Positions 45,421-57,814 of a stretch of 64,000 nucleotides of DNA are shown here, one piece after another. The stretch's first letter is position 1. Every line of letters starts with the position of its first letter. Below the pieces are notes generated by a model. It did no database searches. It saw nothing but the letters and a program-made list of their open reading frames with translations, and was not told where the DNA came from. The translations under genes and the position numbers were made by a program. The stretch is from Rhizophagus clarus (taxonomy: Eukaryota > Glomeromycota > Glomeromycetes > Glomerales > Glomeraceae): assembly GCA_015698045.1 (NCBI GenBank), contig BLAL01000005.1:1178001-1242000 (forward strand). The letters are read 5' to 3'.

Positions 45421-46574
45421 TTTTTTTTTATAATCCAACCTTTTTTTGCCTTCGGTTTGTTAATAACATTACTAAAAAGCAATGGATATTAATATTAGCA
45501 GATTAATTTGGTACGTTCGTACAATAAATTACCTATACTTGTAACAACATCTACGGTTCATGATATTTGAACCGTGTGCAGACAATAGCAATAGCGGAGA
45601 TTACACAAGTACCAAGTGAAAAAAGTTTCAAGACATAAATGAAAAAGAAGATTAAGCCCTAATTAGTGACTTAAGAACGACTATCACTTTTTACAATAAG
45701 AAGAATTTAAGTGTTAAAACCTTCAAAAAATAAGATATCTGTAATGATATATAACGGACGTTCAAAGAATAGCAAAAAAGAATAATAATAGTAAACGAAA
45801 AAAAAGCAAAAAGAAGTTCGAAAAAAACTTCCTTTACGTGCCCGTTTATTATTAGACATTATCAATATAGGTTTAGGGGAGAAGTACCGTTAAGTAAAAA
45901 AGCTTCTTAGTTCTGAATTCTGATCATGCAATCAAGTTAGATGATATAATGATATGACAAGGTTTATTTGCTGCTGTAATTACCTTTACTGCTCAACTTA
46001 AAAAAAAAGTTAAATAGAACGGACGTAACTGACGTAAATCTGTACATTTTATAAAGATATGAAAATAAATTTTTTCGCAATATATGTAACAATTTTTTTT
46101 TGTGGTTCAAATATTCATATGATAAATCAATTGACCCATAAGTCATTAACCTATAAACTTTATCTAAAATTTTATGTTTAAGATTTAAAAGATTGGATAA
46201 AAATAAAAATTGGATGAAAACATACACGAGTTACAGCTCATAAATGGTATAATTAATAATTTTTATATTAAAAAAAAAAATAATAATCAAAATCACTAGT
46301 CATATTTATCGTAAATAAGACTGATTTGCTAATTGAACCACAATTTTTTTTTGGTTAACGCGATAAAACTTAATTGAAATTTATGAATTTATATACATGC
46401 TTCGAGTCATAGTTAAATAGCTATATAGACAATAATGCGAATATAGCCTAAAATCAATTATGTTATACGTCTATACCTAATAAACCAATTTATAACGAAA
46501 ATAAATAAAAATAAAACCTCACTTAAAAAAATGAATGGTAATAAAATTACCAGGAAAAGACTATTCTAAACGGA
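45421..46574. other. No gene seen
   Basis: AT-rich sequence between the channel pseudogene and the kinase pseudogene. No coding, repeat or RNA feature could be supported. Confidence 0.5.
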
Positions 46575-47440
46575 TTATGCTAAAAGAGGAAGTTTAAGAT
46601 ATCTTTTGAATGAAAGGAACATATAAACAACATTCGTAATTTTTATAAGTTGGATAAAAATACTGTAAGTTATTGAACTTAAGATTAATTATTCATCGGG
46701 ATTTACATACTGTGAATATATTATGTTTTGCGAATTTACTTGGTATAGCTGATATGGGATTGTGTAAACCAGTAAATTAATTATAAGGTATTAGAAAATA
46801 TGGAAAATAATTAGCTCCTGAAATTTTAAGAGGACAAGACTACACTCAAGCTTCTCTTCTGATATCTACAGTTTTGGCATAATTTATTTCAGAATTACCT
46901 CCATATTATGATACTTCTCATGATGATTTTTTAGCATTAAGTATTTGTGAATGGTTAAGACCTAGATTTAATATGAAAGTACCTCAGTTAATTTTGGATT
47001 TAATTAAAAGATGTCTAGATGCAAACCCGTTGAATAGACCAAATGCAATGCATCTTTCAAAAATTATTCACAATTGGTCATATGCTCTCATAACCATAAC
47101 GTATGCAAAGAATATGGAAAATAAAAAAAAAAATCAATTCAGACAGAATTAATTAAACAGATTGAAGAAATAGAAAATTTTAATTCATCAATCACTAAAG
47201 ATTTACCAACGAATAAATCGCTCCCTGGAGCTATTTATACAAGCAGATTACTGATGATTACTTTAGTAATTATGATGATATATCTAGCGTAGAATATCCG
47301 AAAATTTCAGGTATTTCAGTTAATAATTCCAATCTACTTTCTCAAACTATTTACACTAATTATTAACCCTTTACAAAAGATTTTAATAATACTACTGAAT
47401 GTCTGGATTGTCAATTGTGAAATCGTTGATTGAATGCAAT
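46575..47440 (+). pseudogene. Decayed protein kinase gene
   Basis: Fragments in shifting plus frames follow kinase order: GSLRYLLNER (hinge and helix D), IIHRDLHTVNIL (catalytic loop, HRD), ADMGLCKPV (DFG replaced by DMG), LAPEILRGQDYTQAS (APE and P+1), then SELPPYYDTSHDDFLALSIC, RPRFNMKVPQLILDLIKRCL and DANPLNRPNAMHLSKII. A C-terminal tail with TTECLDC follows. The N-lobe with the ATP loop is not recognisable. Many stops and frameshifts. It belongs to the same broad HRDLH kinase group as the intact gene 1.2 kb downstream, though its sequence is a different subgroup. Confidence 0.8.
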
Positions 47441-48567
47441 GCAATATTTTCATTAAGTTTCAACTTTACGGAATATTTGTATTCGTATTTTTTTTTTTTT
47501 TTTACAAAAATAATTTTCAGTTATAAATTATCTTAACTTTTCTTTGATATAATTTTTGCTCAATAATGATTCAGTTTGTGATTGAGCGAACAATATAACT
47601 TTTTTGTTTGATCGATTTATTATTGAAGTGCATAGTCCAATCCGCTTATCATTAAAAATTTAGATACTATTTTAAACTTAAATCACAATATCTCATCCTC
47701 AACTAACAAATTATAATTATAATTTGTGTCAATTTTCGATATCAAATTTCCTTGAATAGTTTTGAAGTGTGAACGCTTCAAATGAATTGCTTTGATTTTC
47801 GATCGGATTATGTATTTCATGCTTAATGAAAGAATCGATTTAATAACTAAATTTTATACTATGTAAAATAATGTTTAATAAGCTTACTATATCTATTTTA
47901 CCAATATTATATTCGGTCATAAATATTATTAAGCTAGCCTTATCAAAGAATAATCTCAAACCAAGTAATGTATACAGTACTGATATATTATAAATGGGAG
48001 ACTCCTTTTGTAATAAGCTATTTTTTATACCGAAGAATAAGTTTAATAGTTTTAGATGAAGCGTTATAGAATAACCATTCCGAATCTGTATTAAGTCGAT
48101 GTCAAATAACGGCATTTAAGAGCCGTTGTTGCCTGTTGGACTATTGTTCATAAAAAATTCGATTTGTAAAATCCCGTGCGAATAAAAAAAGTCACATGAT
48201 TACTCTATGAAAAGAATACTATTATCGGGGAGGACTCTTTCCGCTGATTATAATACTTATGCAAAAATATTGCTCAATAAAAATAATAAAACCATTAATG
48301 AAACAAAATTTGAAACACAATAGTTATGGAGGAACCATAAAAGGATGCTTTAAAAAAAAATATAATGATAATCGGAGAATAAAATCCGATAATATAGAGG
48401 TTGTACCCAAAATCCTTAGTTAACCCTTAATTTGGACCGATTGATTACAGAAACGGTTGGATTTTCCATGCGAAAAAATTAAATTTATTGTAAAAAATTT
48501 TTTTTTCTTTTTTTTTTTAAAAAAAAAACTTTTTCTCTACGAAAATAATCATATTTAGTACGATATA
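47441..48567. promoter_or_regulatory. Spacer and upstream region of the kinase-WD40 gene
   Basis: No gene is called. A 91-residue minus-strand frame (48115-47840) lacks any family or splice support. The last 90 bp before the kinase start holds T-rich and A-rich runs (48490-48535), usual for a promoter in this AT-rich genome; no TATA box could be singled out. Confidence 0.4.
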
Positions 48568-51500
48568 ATGTCTGATGATAATAATTCAAATGAATGGGTT
48601 GAATGGATTAATGAAGCTATTTCTAAACAACATATTAAATATTATAATTATGACCATTTTTCTAATATTAAAGTAGTCGGTACCGGAGCATTTGGAAAAG
48701 TTTCCCGTGCAAATTGGAAACATGCTCATAGATATTTTGCATTAAAATCTTTTTTTAATCTCGACACCACAGTATTTAAAGAAATCGTTCAAGAGGTAAT
48801 TAATTTATTCATTAATGATATTGTATTTTCGGCCTACTATTTCTTTTCGAATTGTAAATTATATTTTCTTTTTATCTATGTGATTTAGCTTAAGCATCAA
48901 CGTGAGGTTGATTTTCACGAGAACATTATTCGTTTTTACGGAATTGCTACTGATAAAGGTATAATAATAAACAGTAATACTGTGTAAATATCATTTTATA
49001 CAAATCAATTAATATAAAAAGATTTTTTTTTTTTTTTCCTTTAACTAGATCAAAATTATATGTTAGTGATGGAATATGCCGATAGCGGTACCCTTAGAAA
49101 CTTTTTGAAGGAATATTTCAGTGATCTCAATTGGGATGATAAGTTCAATTTGGCAATTCAATTAGCTTATGCTGTGACATGTTTACATGATGAAGGAATC
49201 GTGCACCGTGATTTGGTAAAATAATTTATATTAACTGCTATATCATTATAATATCAGTACAACTTACGTGACTTACGTCTGTATTTTTACTTTTTTATTA
49301 CTAGCATTCGGGCAATATATTAGTTCATCAAAAATCTATTATTAAGTTAGCAGATTTTGGATTGTCAAAAAGAATCGAAGAAGCATCCATTGTTAATTCA
49401 AGGATATTTGGAATGATTCCTTACATTGATCCAAAAAGGTTTGATAGACAAAGAAATGATAAAAATCAAACACAAATCTACTCATTAAACGAGAAAAGCG
49501 ATGTTTATAGCGTTGGTGTATTATTTTGGGAAATATCCAGCGGTATGGTTCCTTTTCATAATGAGCCACATGATATTAGTTTGATTATGGGAATTTCACA
49601 AGGTTTTAGAGAAAAACCGGTCCCTGATACTCCTGTTGATTATATTAAGCTTTATACTGGTAAATATATATTATAATTTTCAAATATCCTTAAGTAGTTA
49701 TTTCAACATTTACATTAAAAATTATTATTTTATTTTATTTTTTTTTCTTTTTATAGATTGTTGGAATGGAGAACCGGATAAACGTCCAGCTATGAATCAA
49801 GTGATTGATCAATTGAAATTACTCATATCTCCCGAAACCATAGAAAATGATCAAACGAATAATTCAGAAGATATTACACATAATAATACTACTGCTTCAC
49901 ATGAACAAAAACCATTTAATTCAGATAATATTAAAAACTCGGATGCCTCTTTTACTGGTTTTAGTAATTTAGTTACAGCTGAATTGGTGGAATGTTTAAA
50001 TGTACCATCAAATAATATTATGAATGATGGAATATTGAAAAATATTTTTATGAGATTAAATGAAGGAAAAGATTTAAAAGAAGATATTCTTGATGATTGT
50101 TACATTGATTCGAAAGAAATTTATGACTGGTTGATAAATAATCAAAATGATTCGGATTCAAATTCTATCTTTTTACTTGGAAATTTTAATTATTTAGGAA
50201 TTGGTACTCAAATTAATAAGGAAAATGCTTTTAAATTATACGAAAAAGCGGCAAATTTAGGAAATAGTATAGCTCAATATAATCTCGCTCAAATGTATAA
50301 AACGGGTGAAGGTGTCAATATAGATTATGAGAAAGCTTTTAAATTATTTGAAGAATCTTTTAGAGGGGAATATTTAAATGGAATATTTATGCTTGGATAT
50401 TGTTATAGTAATGGAATTGGAACTAGTGTTGATGGGCATAAGGCATTTGAATTATACGAAAAAGCAGCGAATTTAGGACATAATGTGGCCTTGCGCAACC
50501 TTGCTCTTATGTTTAAAAAGGGAGAAATTATTGATAAAAATTATGACAAAGCTTCTGAATTATTTAAAAAATTATATAAGAAATACCTGTTTCGTAATAA
50601 TAATGAATATTCTTTTTTGCATAATTCTTTATTGGAGTATTTTGTAGCACGCGCCATTTATGAAGATATCAGCGAATCAGAAGAAATCCAACAGGAGTTC
50701 CTCAAAGTGGATGTTATAGTAAACAAACTCAAGCCCTTGGGTGAACAATCAGTTATTCAATTTTTAGCGGAGCGCATTCAGGAAGAAACAGCGTTCAAGA
50801 ACCAGTTGTATGAATTTATAAAATGTTCAAAAACTGATGAATCTTTTCAAAATGTGGCAGCTAATGCCATCACAGTACTAGTTAAAGCTGGGGTCCAATT
50901 TAAAGGAGCTGATTTAAATGGGATCCGTATACCAGGAGCTGATCTTAGTTATGGGATGTTCGATCATGCACAATTTCAAGGAGCAGATTTAAGAAATGTC
51001 TACTTACTAGGAGCATGGCTTCAAGAAGCGAATTTTAATCATGCTAACATGACTGGAATAGAATTTGGTGAAACCCCATTTTTAGTATTAAAAAACATGG
51101 ATACCATTTATCACAAAGCTGATCATGATGGTATTTCCTGTTGTTATTCTCAAGATGAAAAATTTTTAGTGGGAGCTATTAGAGACACTATTATACTGTA
51201 TAATACTGAGACTTTTGAAGAAATATGGAGATCATATGGTGAATTAGATAGTTATATTAATGTACCGGATTTGAGTTGGAAGGCTTCCGTTTCAATATCG
51301 CCAAACGGATCATTAATAGCCATGGGAAGATGGAATTATACTATTAGTCTTTGGGCAAATAAAGACGAATCATTAGCTTATGAAAAATTTGCAGATTTTA
51401 GAGAACATACGGACAAAATTTTAAGTGTTTCGATTTCACCTAACAGTAAATATGTTGTTTCAGGAAGTAGTGACTGTACTATTTGTTTATGGATCGTAAG

Positions 51501-53061
51501 AGAGAAAAGATTGCTACATCGATTTAAAGAACATAAAGGCGGTGTTAACAGTGTTTCATTTTCACCTGATAGTAGCCTCATTGTTTCGGGAAGTGAGGAT
51601 AATATGGTTTATATATGGTCCGTAAATGAGAAAAAATTGTTATACGTATTTGAAGGACATAGAGCTAGTGTTAGAAGTGTTTCATTCTCACCAAACAATG
51701 AATTTATTATTTCGGGAACTAAAGATGGTATGATTTATTTATGGTCGACAAAGGAGAGAAAATTGTTATATACATTTAAAGCACATAGAAATGAAATTGT
51801 TAGCACTTTATTTTCACCAAATGGTGAACTTATCATATCAGGTGGTTGGGATTGTGCAGTAAGATTATGGTCGTGGTCAGTAAAGGAGGCAAAGTTATTA
51901 CATGTATTTTATGGACATACTGACAGAGTTACTAGTGTTTCAAGTAATAGTAAATGTATTGCATCAGGAGGTATTGATGGAAAGATACGTTTATGGTCAA
52001 TAAAAAACAAAGAAAAATTCACACATAGTTTAGGACGAGTTTTAATTAATGATGAATTATTCTCTCCGAATGAGGAATGGATTGTTGACAGTTTTGGCAT
52101 TCTTCGAGGTCCTCACCTAGCAGAATGGCCTGCATTTTCACCTGATGGTAAATTCATTGCCTTAGCAAAGGATAACTTTATTAATCTATTTTCAAAGGAG
52201 AATAAAGATCCATTTTTTACCTTTGAAGTAGAAGAATCATCAGAATGGAAATTTAATTGTATTTCGATTTCACCAAATAGTGAATTCATCGCAGCAGGAC
52301 CTTGGATTGAGGGTGGATATTCTGGAAATTATTATGGTATAAAACTATTTTCAGTGAAAGAAAGAGAATTGATTCATACTTTTCAAGGGCACGAATGGCA
52401 AGTTAATTGTGTTTCATTCTCACCTAATGGAGAACTACTTGCCTCAGGAAGTTGGGATGATACCGCGCGTTTATGGTCACTAAAAGAAAAAAAATTACTT
52501 GCTACCTTTGATCACCGAAAATTTATCGGTCATGATAGACCATGCATTGAATGCATTTCATTTTCTCCTGATAGTGAATTTATTGTAACAGGAGGATGGA
52601 ATTATACAGTAACTTTATGGTCAATAAAAGACTCTAAAAAACCACAGAAGATTTTTGATGAGCATAAAAATATAATTTGTGATGTTAAATTTTCTCCTGA
52701 TGGTAAGTTAATTGCATCAGCAAGTCGTGATTGTACTGTACGTATATGGTCAACATCATCTGGCAATAAATCCTTAGCAGTCATTCGAGGCTTTATAGGC
52801 TGTGTATCTCATATAGCTTGGAATAAGACAGAAGAAGGGTTATTTTTACACACAATTAATAGTGAAAACGATATGGATAATGGAAACAAATTCCATCGTT
52901 ACTGGCAGATAGAACAAAATGATCATAAGTTACAAGTTAAATTGCGTTGGGTTCCTTATCAATCAGCGTTAACAACATATAATGCACATATTCAGAATGT
53001 AAATGGTTTAAGCCCAATGAATGAGAAGCTTTTAATACAATACGGTGCTACAAGGAAATAA
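48568..53061 (+). CDS. Kinase-Sel1-NACHT-tail-pentapeptide-WD40 fusion protein, five exons, intact
   Basis: Exons are 48568-48795, 48889-48958, 49049-49215, 49305-49659 and 49757-53061; all GT-AG junctions keep phase, giving 1374 aa. The kinase (about residues 30 to 305) has the Gly loop GTGAFGKV (38), ALK lysine (about 59), VHRDLHSGN (151 to 159), ADFGLSK (171 to 177), PYIDP, SDVYSVGVLFWE and DKRPAM, so all catalytic residues are present. Sel1 repeats (about 405 to 545) contain LGIGTQINKENAFKLYEKAA. HNSLLEYFVARAI (about 560) resembles the segment after a NACHT domain in fungal NLR-like proteins, but no P-loop NTPase is present. Pentapeptide repeats (about 655 to 710) follow, then about 12 to 13 WD40 repeats to residue 1300, enough for two propellers. 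Probable role: cytosolic signalling with a WD40 sensing or scaffold end. The WD40 end is duplicated at 58854-60700. Confidence 0.93.
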
Positions 53062-54964
53062 TATGTTATGAGTGATAGTTTAATTTTTAACAGATGTCTG
53101 TTTATTTATTTGAAAGATGTAGATGTAAATAAATTAATACTCATATTGATATGTAATTTAATAATAATAAATAATATTGGACTAGATTATAATACTAGCC
53201 TTTTTGTTTGATTGATAGGAAAGAGAAATTAATGTAGTTATTGATTTTTCACGTTCAGTTTTTCAGTTAAATTAAAAAATATATAGAAAATTCAATTTGC
53301 TTTAAAAATTCTAATTCGAATAATTTAAATAAATTAATCCCACATAATCCCTAAAATTTTAAATTTGAAAGATATCGATTACATTAATCACAAAACCTAA
53401 AATTCTTTCAATAATATCTTACTAATGATCCTTCGTTTTTTTTTGCCAATAATTAATAAAATGTAAGAACTTAACCAAAAGTTACTTTAATCTAATTTCA
53501 AATACTTGACCAGATCAAATATCTCTTTAATATCAAAACGATTTCTATCAACACAATAAGTCAGTAAGACCGTCATTTTTTTTTAAAAAAAAACCTCTTT
53601 TCTTTCTTATTTTTTTTCCTTCCTATAGAAGAATGAGCTAAAGTTAAAATTGGGCAAAACCAGGATACTAATTTTTATACGTTCCCCACTGCAAGGATGA
53701 AAAGGAGTGACACCGAAAAATTTTCCAACATCAAACTCCAACACTAAATTCTAACATTTAACAAAAAAATTAACACTAACCCAACGTAAGACTCAACACT
53801 AAACTCTTATACTAAACCCAAACACTAGCACTAAATCTTAACACAAGACTAAATACTAAAACTTAACACACGCGACTTAACACTAAGTTCTAACGCTATC
53901 ATACCTTAACTCGTCCTAATAAAAGTGAAAATAAAAAGATGTAATGAAAATAATATAACAAAAAAAAATAAAGAAGAAATCTATGGACTCGTCCTAATAA
54001 AAGTGAAAATAAAAAGATGTAATAAAAATAATATAACAAAAAAAAATAAAGAAAGAAGAAATCTATGGATAAATAATTAATAATCATATTATCTGGGATT
54101 AAACAATCACAATGAGCATCTTCAATGATACTTTCACTTTATTATAACACAATGTTTTAAATTCCAAAAATAGCTAGGGTGATATACTTATTTGTATTTC
54201 ATACACAGTAGGAAGGAATAGTAAAGTCCACATTTTCTGGATCACCACACATTCAATCCTGGACGCGCTAGTTTTTGCTCATACAAATTTACACCAGTAA
54301 ATTATACAAATTCAGTTCTTGTAATAGTAATCATCATTAATCACGAGCACACTGTAGAGTTATAATTTGCAGCACGTCAAAAGAAAGATGGTTGTAGATT
54401 TTGTAGCTCCTCTTGTTATATTATAAAGCTCTTATTCGCCATGTGTCGATTCAACCAATATTATTTACAACAATACTATCTTTCTCCAAAATCAGATCCT
54501 TGCCATTTTTCTTTTCATCTCAGTAAGACTGGTATAATCCAATAAATTTTATTCCTTATCCTTTCCTGAACATCCCTCTTGATTTACTATTTAGAAAATA
54601 CAAATTATTAAATATGTAATTCAGTATCATAAAAATTCCCTACATCAATTAATTATAGAAAAATAAAAAAAATTCGTTTTCTCCACCTTATTAGGAATTA
54701 CTATGCAGAATCCTAAACGACCTTTCCTAAATTTTCTAACTAAATAAAAGCGTCGAATATTTAATAATAAATATCACTATAAAGAAAGACAAATTTTTTG
54801 ATAAAGCAATAGGTGTCCAGATTTACATAAATAGCTAATAATATAACTGACATATATATTAATTTAAAATATTGATCTTAAAAGAGACAGAGAAAAAACC
54901 CAAGATCTAAGTGTTCTTACCAAATAATTTAAATGTGTTCCATAACGCAGTTCCAAGACTATTT
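51011..54964 (+). repeat. Segmental duplication, copy 1
   Basis: This stretch covers the last pentapeptide residues and all WD40 repeats of the kinase gene plus about 1.9 kb of 3' flank. It is matched in order by 58854-62620. Copy 1 is intact in coding sequence. Confidence 0.85.
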
Positions 54965-55048
54965 CTAATTCTTCCTCTAGAATCAGCCCAGAGAGTTCGT
55001 CCAAAACTAAGGTGAAAATACCCAATAAAGCTTAAGGTCAAGATAAGT
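53062..55048. other. 3' flank of the kinase gene, no gene
   Basis: AT-rich. 53690-53890 contains irregular AACACTAAA repeats. 53907-54069 is a tandem duplication. The whole stretch down to 54964 recurs in diverged form after the WD40 pseudogene. Confidence 0.6.
53907..54069. repeat. Tandem duplication of about 80 bp
   Basis: The unit starting ACTCGTCCTAATAAAAGTGA occurs twice with only minor differences. The corresponding place in the second segmental copy (about 61595-61675) has the unit once, so the duplication arose after the copies separated, or was lost in the other. Confidence 0.85.
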
Positions 55049-55261
55049 GTGCCAAACAAAACCCGAATGCCGATTCCAAGGAGTAACCCAAATATGAAAT
55101 GTCTTTATCAATATGTCGTTGAACATGGTCTCGATCCTGAGAAATCTTTAATCGTTACTAAGGCTAATAAGAAAAAATGGACCAGCGAATTCTTCCGCAA
55201 TATCTTGGAGATTGATATGCGATTTTATTGTAGAGCAATAATGAAGGAAGAAAGATTCTAG
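55049..55261 (+). CDS. Small basic protein, unrecognised (70 aa), possibly a gene relic
   Basis: The frame reads MPNKTRMPIPRSNPNMKC and onward, with LDPEKSLIVTKANKKKW and FRNILEIDMRFYCRAIMKEE. Its composition is that of a real soluble helical protein. The arrangement of Pro-Arg at the start, aromatic helices and a central Trp is faintly like an HMG box, a family greatly expanded in these fungi, but the match is too weak to assert. Reading continues plausibly after the stop (EISKFRERIISD), so this may be a decayed fragment. Confidence 0.35.
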   Translation: MPNKTRMPIPRSNPNMKCLYQYVVEHGLDPEKSLIVTKANKKKWTSEFFRNILEIDMRFYCRAIMKEERF

Positions 55262-55641
55262 GAAATATCAAAATTTCGCGAAAGGATAATCAGTGATTGA
55301 TAAACCAAGATATCCTGCGCAGTAAGTACGTCACTTCTGTCAATCAACTTTTTGCAGATGATGAAATTAACTTCATCCTGAAACATTTTTTTGTCTTATT
55401 GTACATGCAACAATATGCCATTATTCTCATCATTCTAGAATAATCGTTTTTCAATAGAAATGTCCTTTAACCTATACAGTCTTCTTTCCCCTTAATTGAT
55501 TTGATTAGTAAGATCATAATAGGAACCCGGATAATTATAATAGAGGATACCTATTTGTCAGTTTATTGTAAATACAAAAACCTAATTATAACGAGCTTTG
55601 ACCGAATCTTATCGGGAAATAAATTTATCTTCTGAAACAAG

Positions 55642-56041
55642 ATGCAACAATCGTCGAAATCAATTAAGTTAGAATCGGTAATTGCCTTGATTCTTGTAGG
55701 GGTGTTTGTTTACCGTTGTTTCCTTGTTGGGCAAGTTCAGAAAGTTGATAAGGACGAAACGAGTGAAAATTGGCAAAATGATTTTGGTAAAATTTGAAAA
55801 TTTCCTTTTATATAATAGTAAATACATTTGATGAATGGTTTCAAACGTTTCTGACATATATTCTTTCCTTATCAAAACCAAAACAGATGAAAACGAAGAC
55901 CCTAACGAATGTTTGCCTCCTGCATCACCATATGATCCTCGTATAAATTATGATGAACTTGCGTGGAAGGCATATTACAAAGCGCATAAGGGGGAACCGT
56001 TTGCTGAGGAAGCAAAAAAAATAATTGAGTCACTTCATTAG
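55642..56041 (+). CDS. Small single-membrane-segment or secreted protein, two exons (99 aa)
   Basis: Exons are 55642-55786 and 55887-56041; the intron is GT-AG with phase 1 on both sides. Residues 1 to 10 are polar and basic, and 13 to 30 are hydrophobic (VIALILVGVFVYRCFLV), either a signal anchor or signal peptide. The remaining 65 residues are acidic and soluble, ending in a helical segment (YDELAWKAYYKAHKGEPFAEEAKKIIESLH). No family is recognised. A type II membrane or secreted protein is the simplest reading. Frames read through the intron on either strand here are artefacts. Confidence 0.65.
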
Positions 56042-57472
56042 CTCAGGTTTATTTTAATTACAATATATTGTCTGTGATGTTGCAATGGAATTTTTTGCAT
56101 GAGGGTGTAAAAATTAATTATTAAATCATATACTGTAAAATTGTATGTTTTTCTCGATCCCTGCTTGAATTCCATTTCAAATGTTCTTATAAACAACCAT
56201 CTCTTCTACTTCTCGAAAGGTAACATTACCAAGTTCGGTCATCTTCATTTATTTATTTATTTATTATATGAAGATAATGAACTTTTAAATTTGAGAAATT
56301 AATCAATTTTATTTTTACCAAGTAAATTATAAAAAGGAACATAATAAATTATTTGAAGAATGTACAGTATATGTAAAATGTTTACAGAATATTCATAAAA
56401 TATGTAGAAAATGGTCTCACTGTATAAAAAATGTACAAAAACATTATAAGATCTCTTCGCATATTTTCTATATATTTTAATAAGATATTAAATAAAATCA
56501 TTGATATTGGTCAAATGATCTGAATGACCGGTCATTTGAATTTTAAATGATAAATAAATGTCAAATGACTTGTAATTTAAATCATTTGTACACTGAACTA
56601 CGGTGGTGATGCACTATCGGTTGTAAAGCCAGGCCAATCTAACTGGAATTATGGATTACATGGCTCAATTGGCTCATGGTACTGTAGAAATGGGAATTTC
56701 GTATTATCTGACAGAATCACGTGCCACGTATTGAGGTTTAACATTTCAAACATCTAACATTAAAATTTCGATTCCGTATTAATTAGTAAAGGCGCATATA
56801 TATTAATGTTTCTTTAAACAGAAAAATATTGATCAAAAATTTTTACTACGGCTGCCGTATTACTAACTGGATTACGTAAGGATTCATGGGGCTAACCTTT
56901 TTCGTCAAAATTCTGCTGCAATTAAAAATAAAACTGATAATCCGGATAAATCCTAGGATATTATCCGTTCAAGGAAATCTTTATAACTCCTTGAAACCAA
57001 TCTAAATAATTACATTTTAACAGTGGATAAAATTCTAACTTATTATTATATAGCAAAAACAGTTAACTCGAATTTACATTACGTCCGAAGTTTCGCAGAG
57101 AGAAAGAAATTAATCAAAAAAATTAATTAATAATTAATTACGCACATATATTGAAACAATATCGGGATTTGATATGTTCAACCAATTATTACTTCAACAT
57201 CACGAACTTTGCTAAAAGCATGATTTTTAAAAATGAGACATATAAATTAATTAGTCTGTAAATTTTCTATATATATAACGCCTGTCCAGGAATGTTCATG
57301 TATAATCATCTAATTAACTCCATTCAAAGTTAATACCACGCTCTCTTTTATTATTCCTTAAAAATTAACTTTTCTTCTGTTCTGGATAACAGAAAATTTG
57401 GATATCTAGTATATTCTAATCTTACCATTAATTTTAACACATATTATCATACCATCCTCCCTTACAAAAGCG
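56042..57472. other. Spacer; one unassigned coding-like stretch
   Basis: Mostly AT-rich. 56596-56757 is a 54-codon open stretch without ATG and with markedly better composition (YGGDALSVVKPGQSNWNYGL and onward, including Cys and Trp), ending in a stop. It could be the last exon or a relic of a gene, but no upstream exon was found. Confidence 0.4.
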
Positions 57473-57814
57473 ATGAAATCTTTTCTTTGGCTTCTCGTTA
57501 TCAGTTGTATCGTCTGTAACATGCTGGTCCATGCATTACCCGCTCATGAAGGTTAAAATCAATTCTCTTCCATTTACTTTATATTAAATTTTTCTCGTAA
57601 ATAGCCCAGTTTCTCACATATTTAATGCTTGATTGATATTTCATTGATAGATCAATCTTTAGGCCTCATGAAGCGTTGTAGTTTTTTCTCTACGCTTATT
57701 GGCGATTGTGATGATGGGAAAGACGTAGGTGAAAATTGTTCGGTTCTACCTTGTAAGCAAAATCTGTCATGTAAAGTTGATCAGACTGGAACTCCTACTT
57801 GTACAGTCGGCTGA
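57473..57814 (+). CDS. Small secreted cysteine-rich protein, two exons (80 aa)
   Basis: Exons are 57473-57551 and 57651-57814 (phase 1, donor GTTAAA, acceptor GATAG). Residues 1 to about 23 form a clear signal peptide (MKSFLWLLVISCIVCNMLVHA, cleavage near HALPA). The mature part has six cysteines: KRC, GDC, ENC, LPC, LSC and PTC, in a pattern (GDCDDGKDVGENC, then PC-x4-LSC and a final C) reminiscent of disulfide-knotted secreted peptides. Size, signal peptide and even cysteine number fit a fungal effector-like small secreted protein. The target is unknown; the two-exon layout with an intron just after the signal peptide is common for such genes. Confidence 0.8.

Noticed and set aside
47840-48115. 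91-residue minus-strand frame
   Set aside because: No family, splice signal or promoter evidence; hydrophobic AT-driven composition.
49636-49756. Start of a separate Sel1-WD40 gene just after the kinase exons
   Set aside because: This stretch is an intron: donor at 49660 and acceptor at 49756 join the kinase to the long exon in phase, completing the kinase C-lobe (WNGEPDKRPAM).
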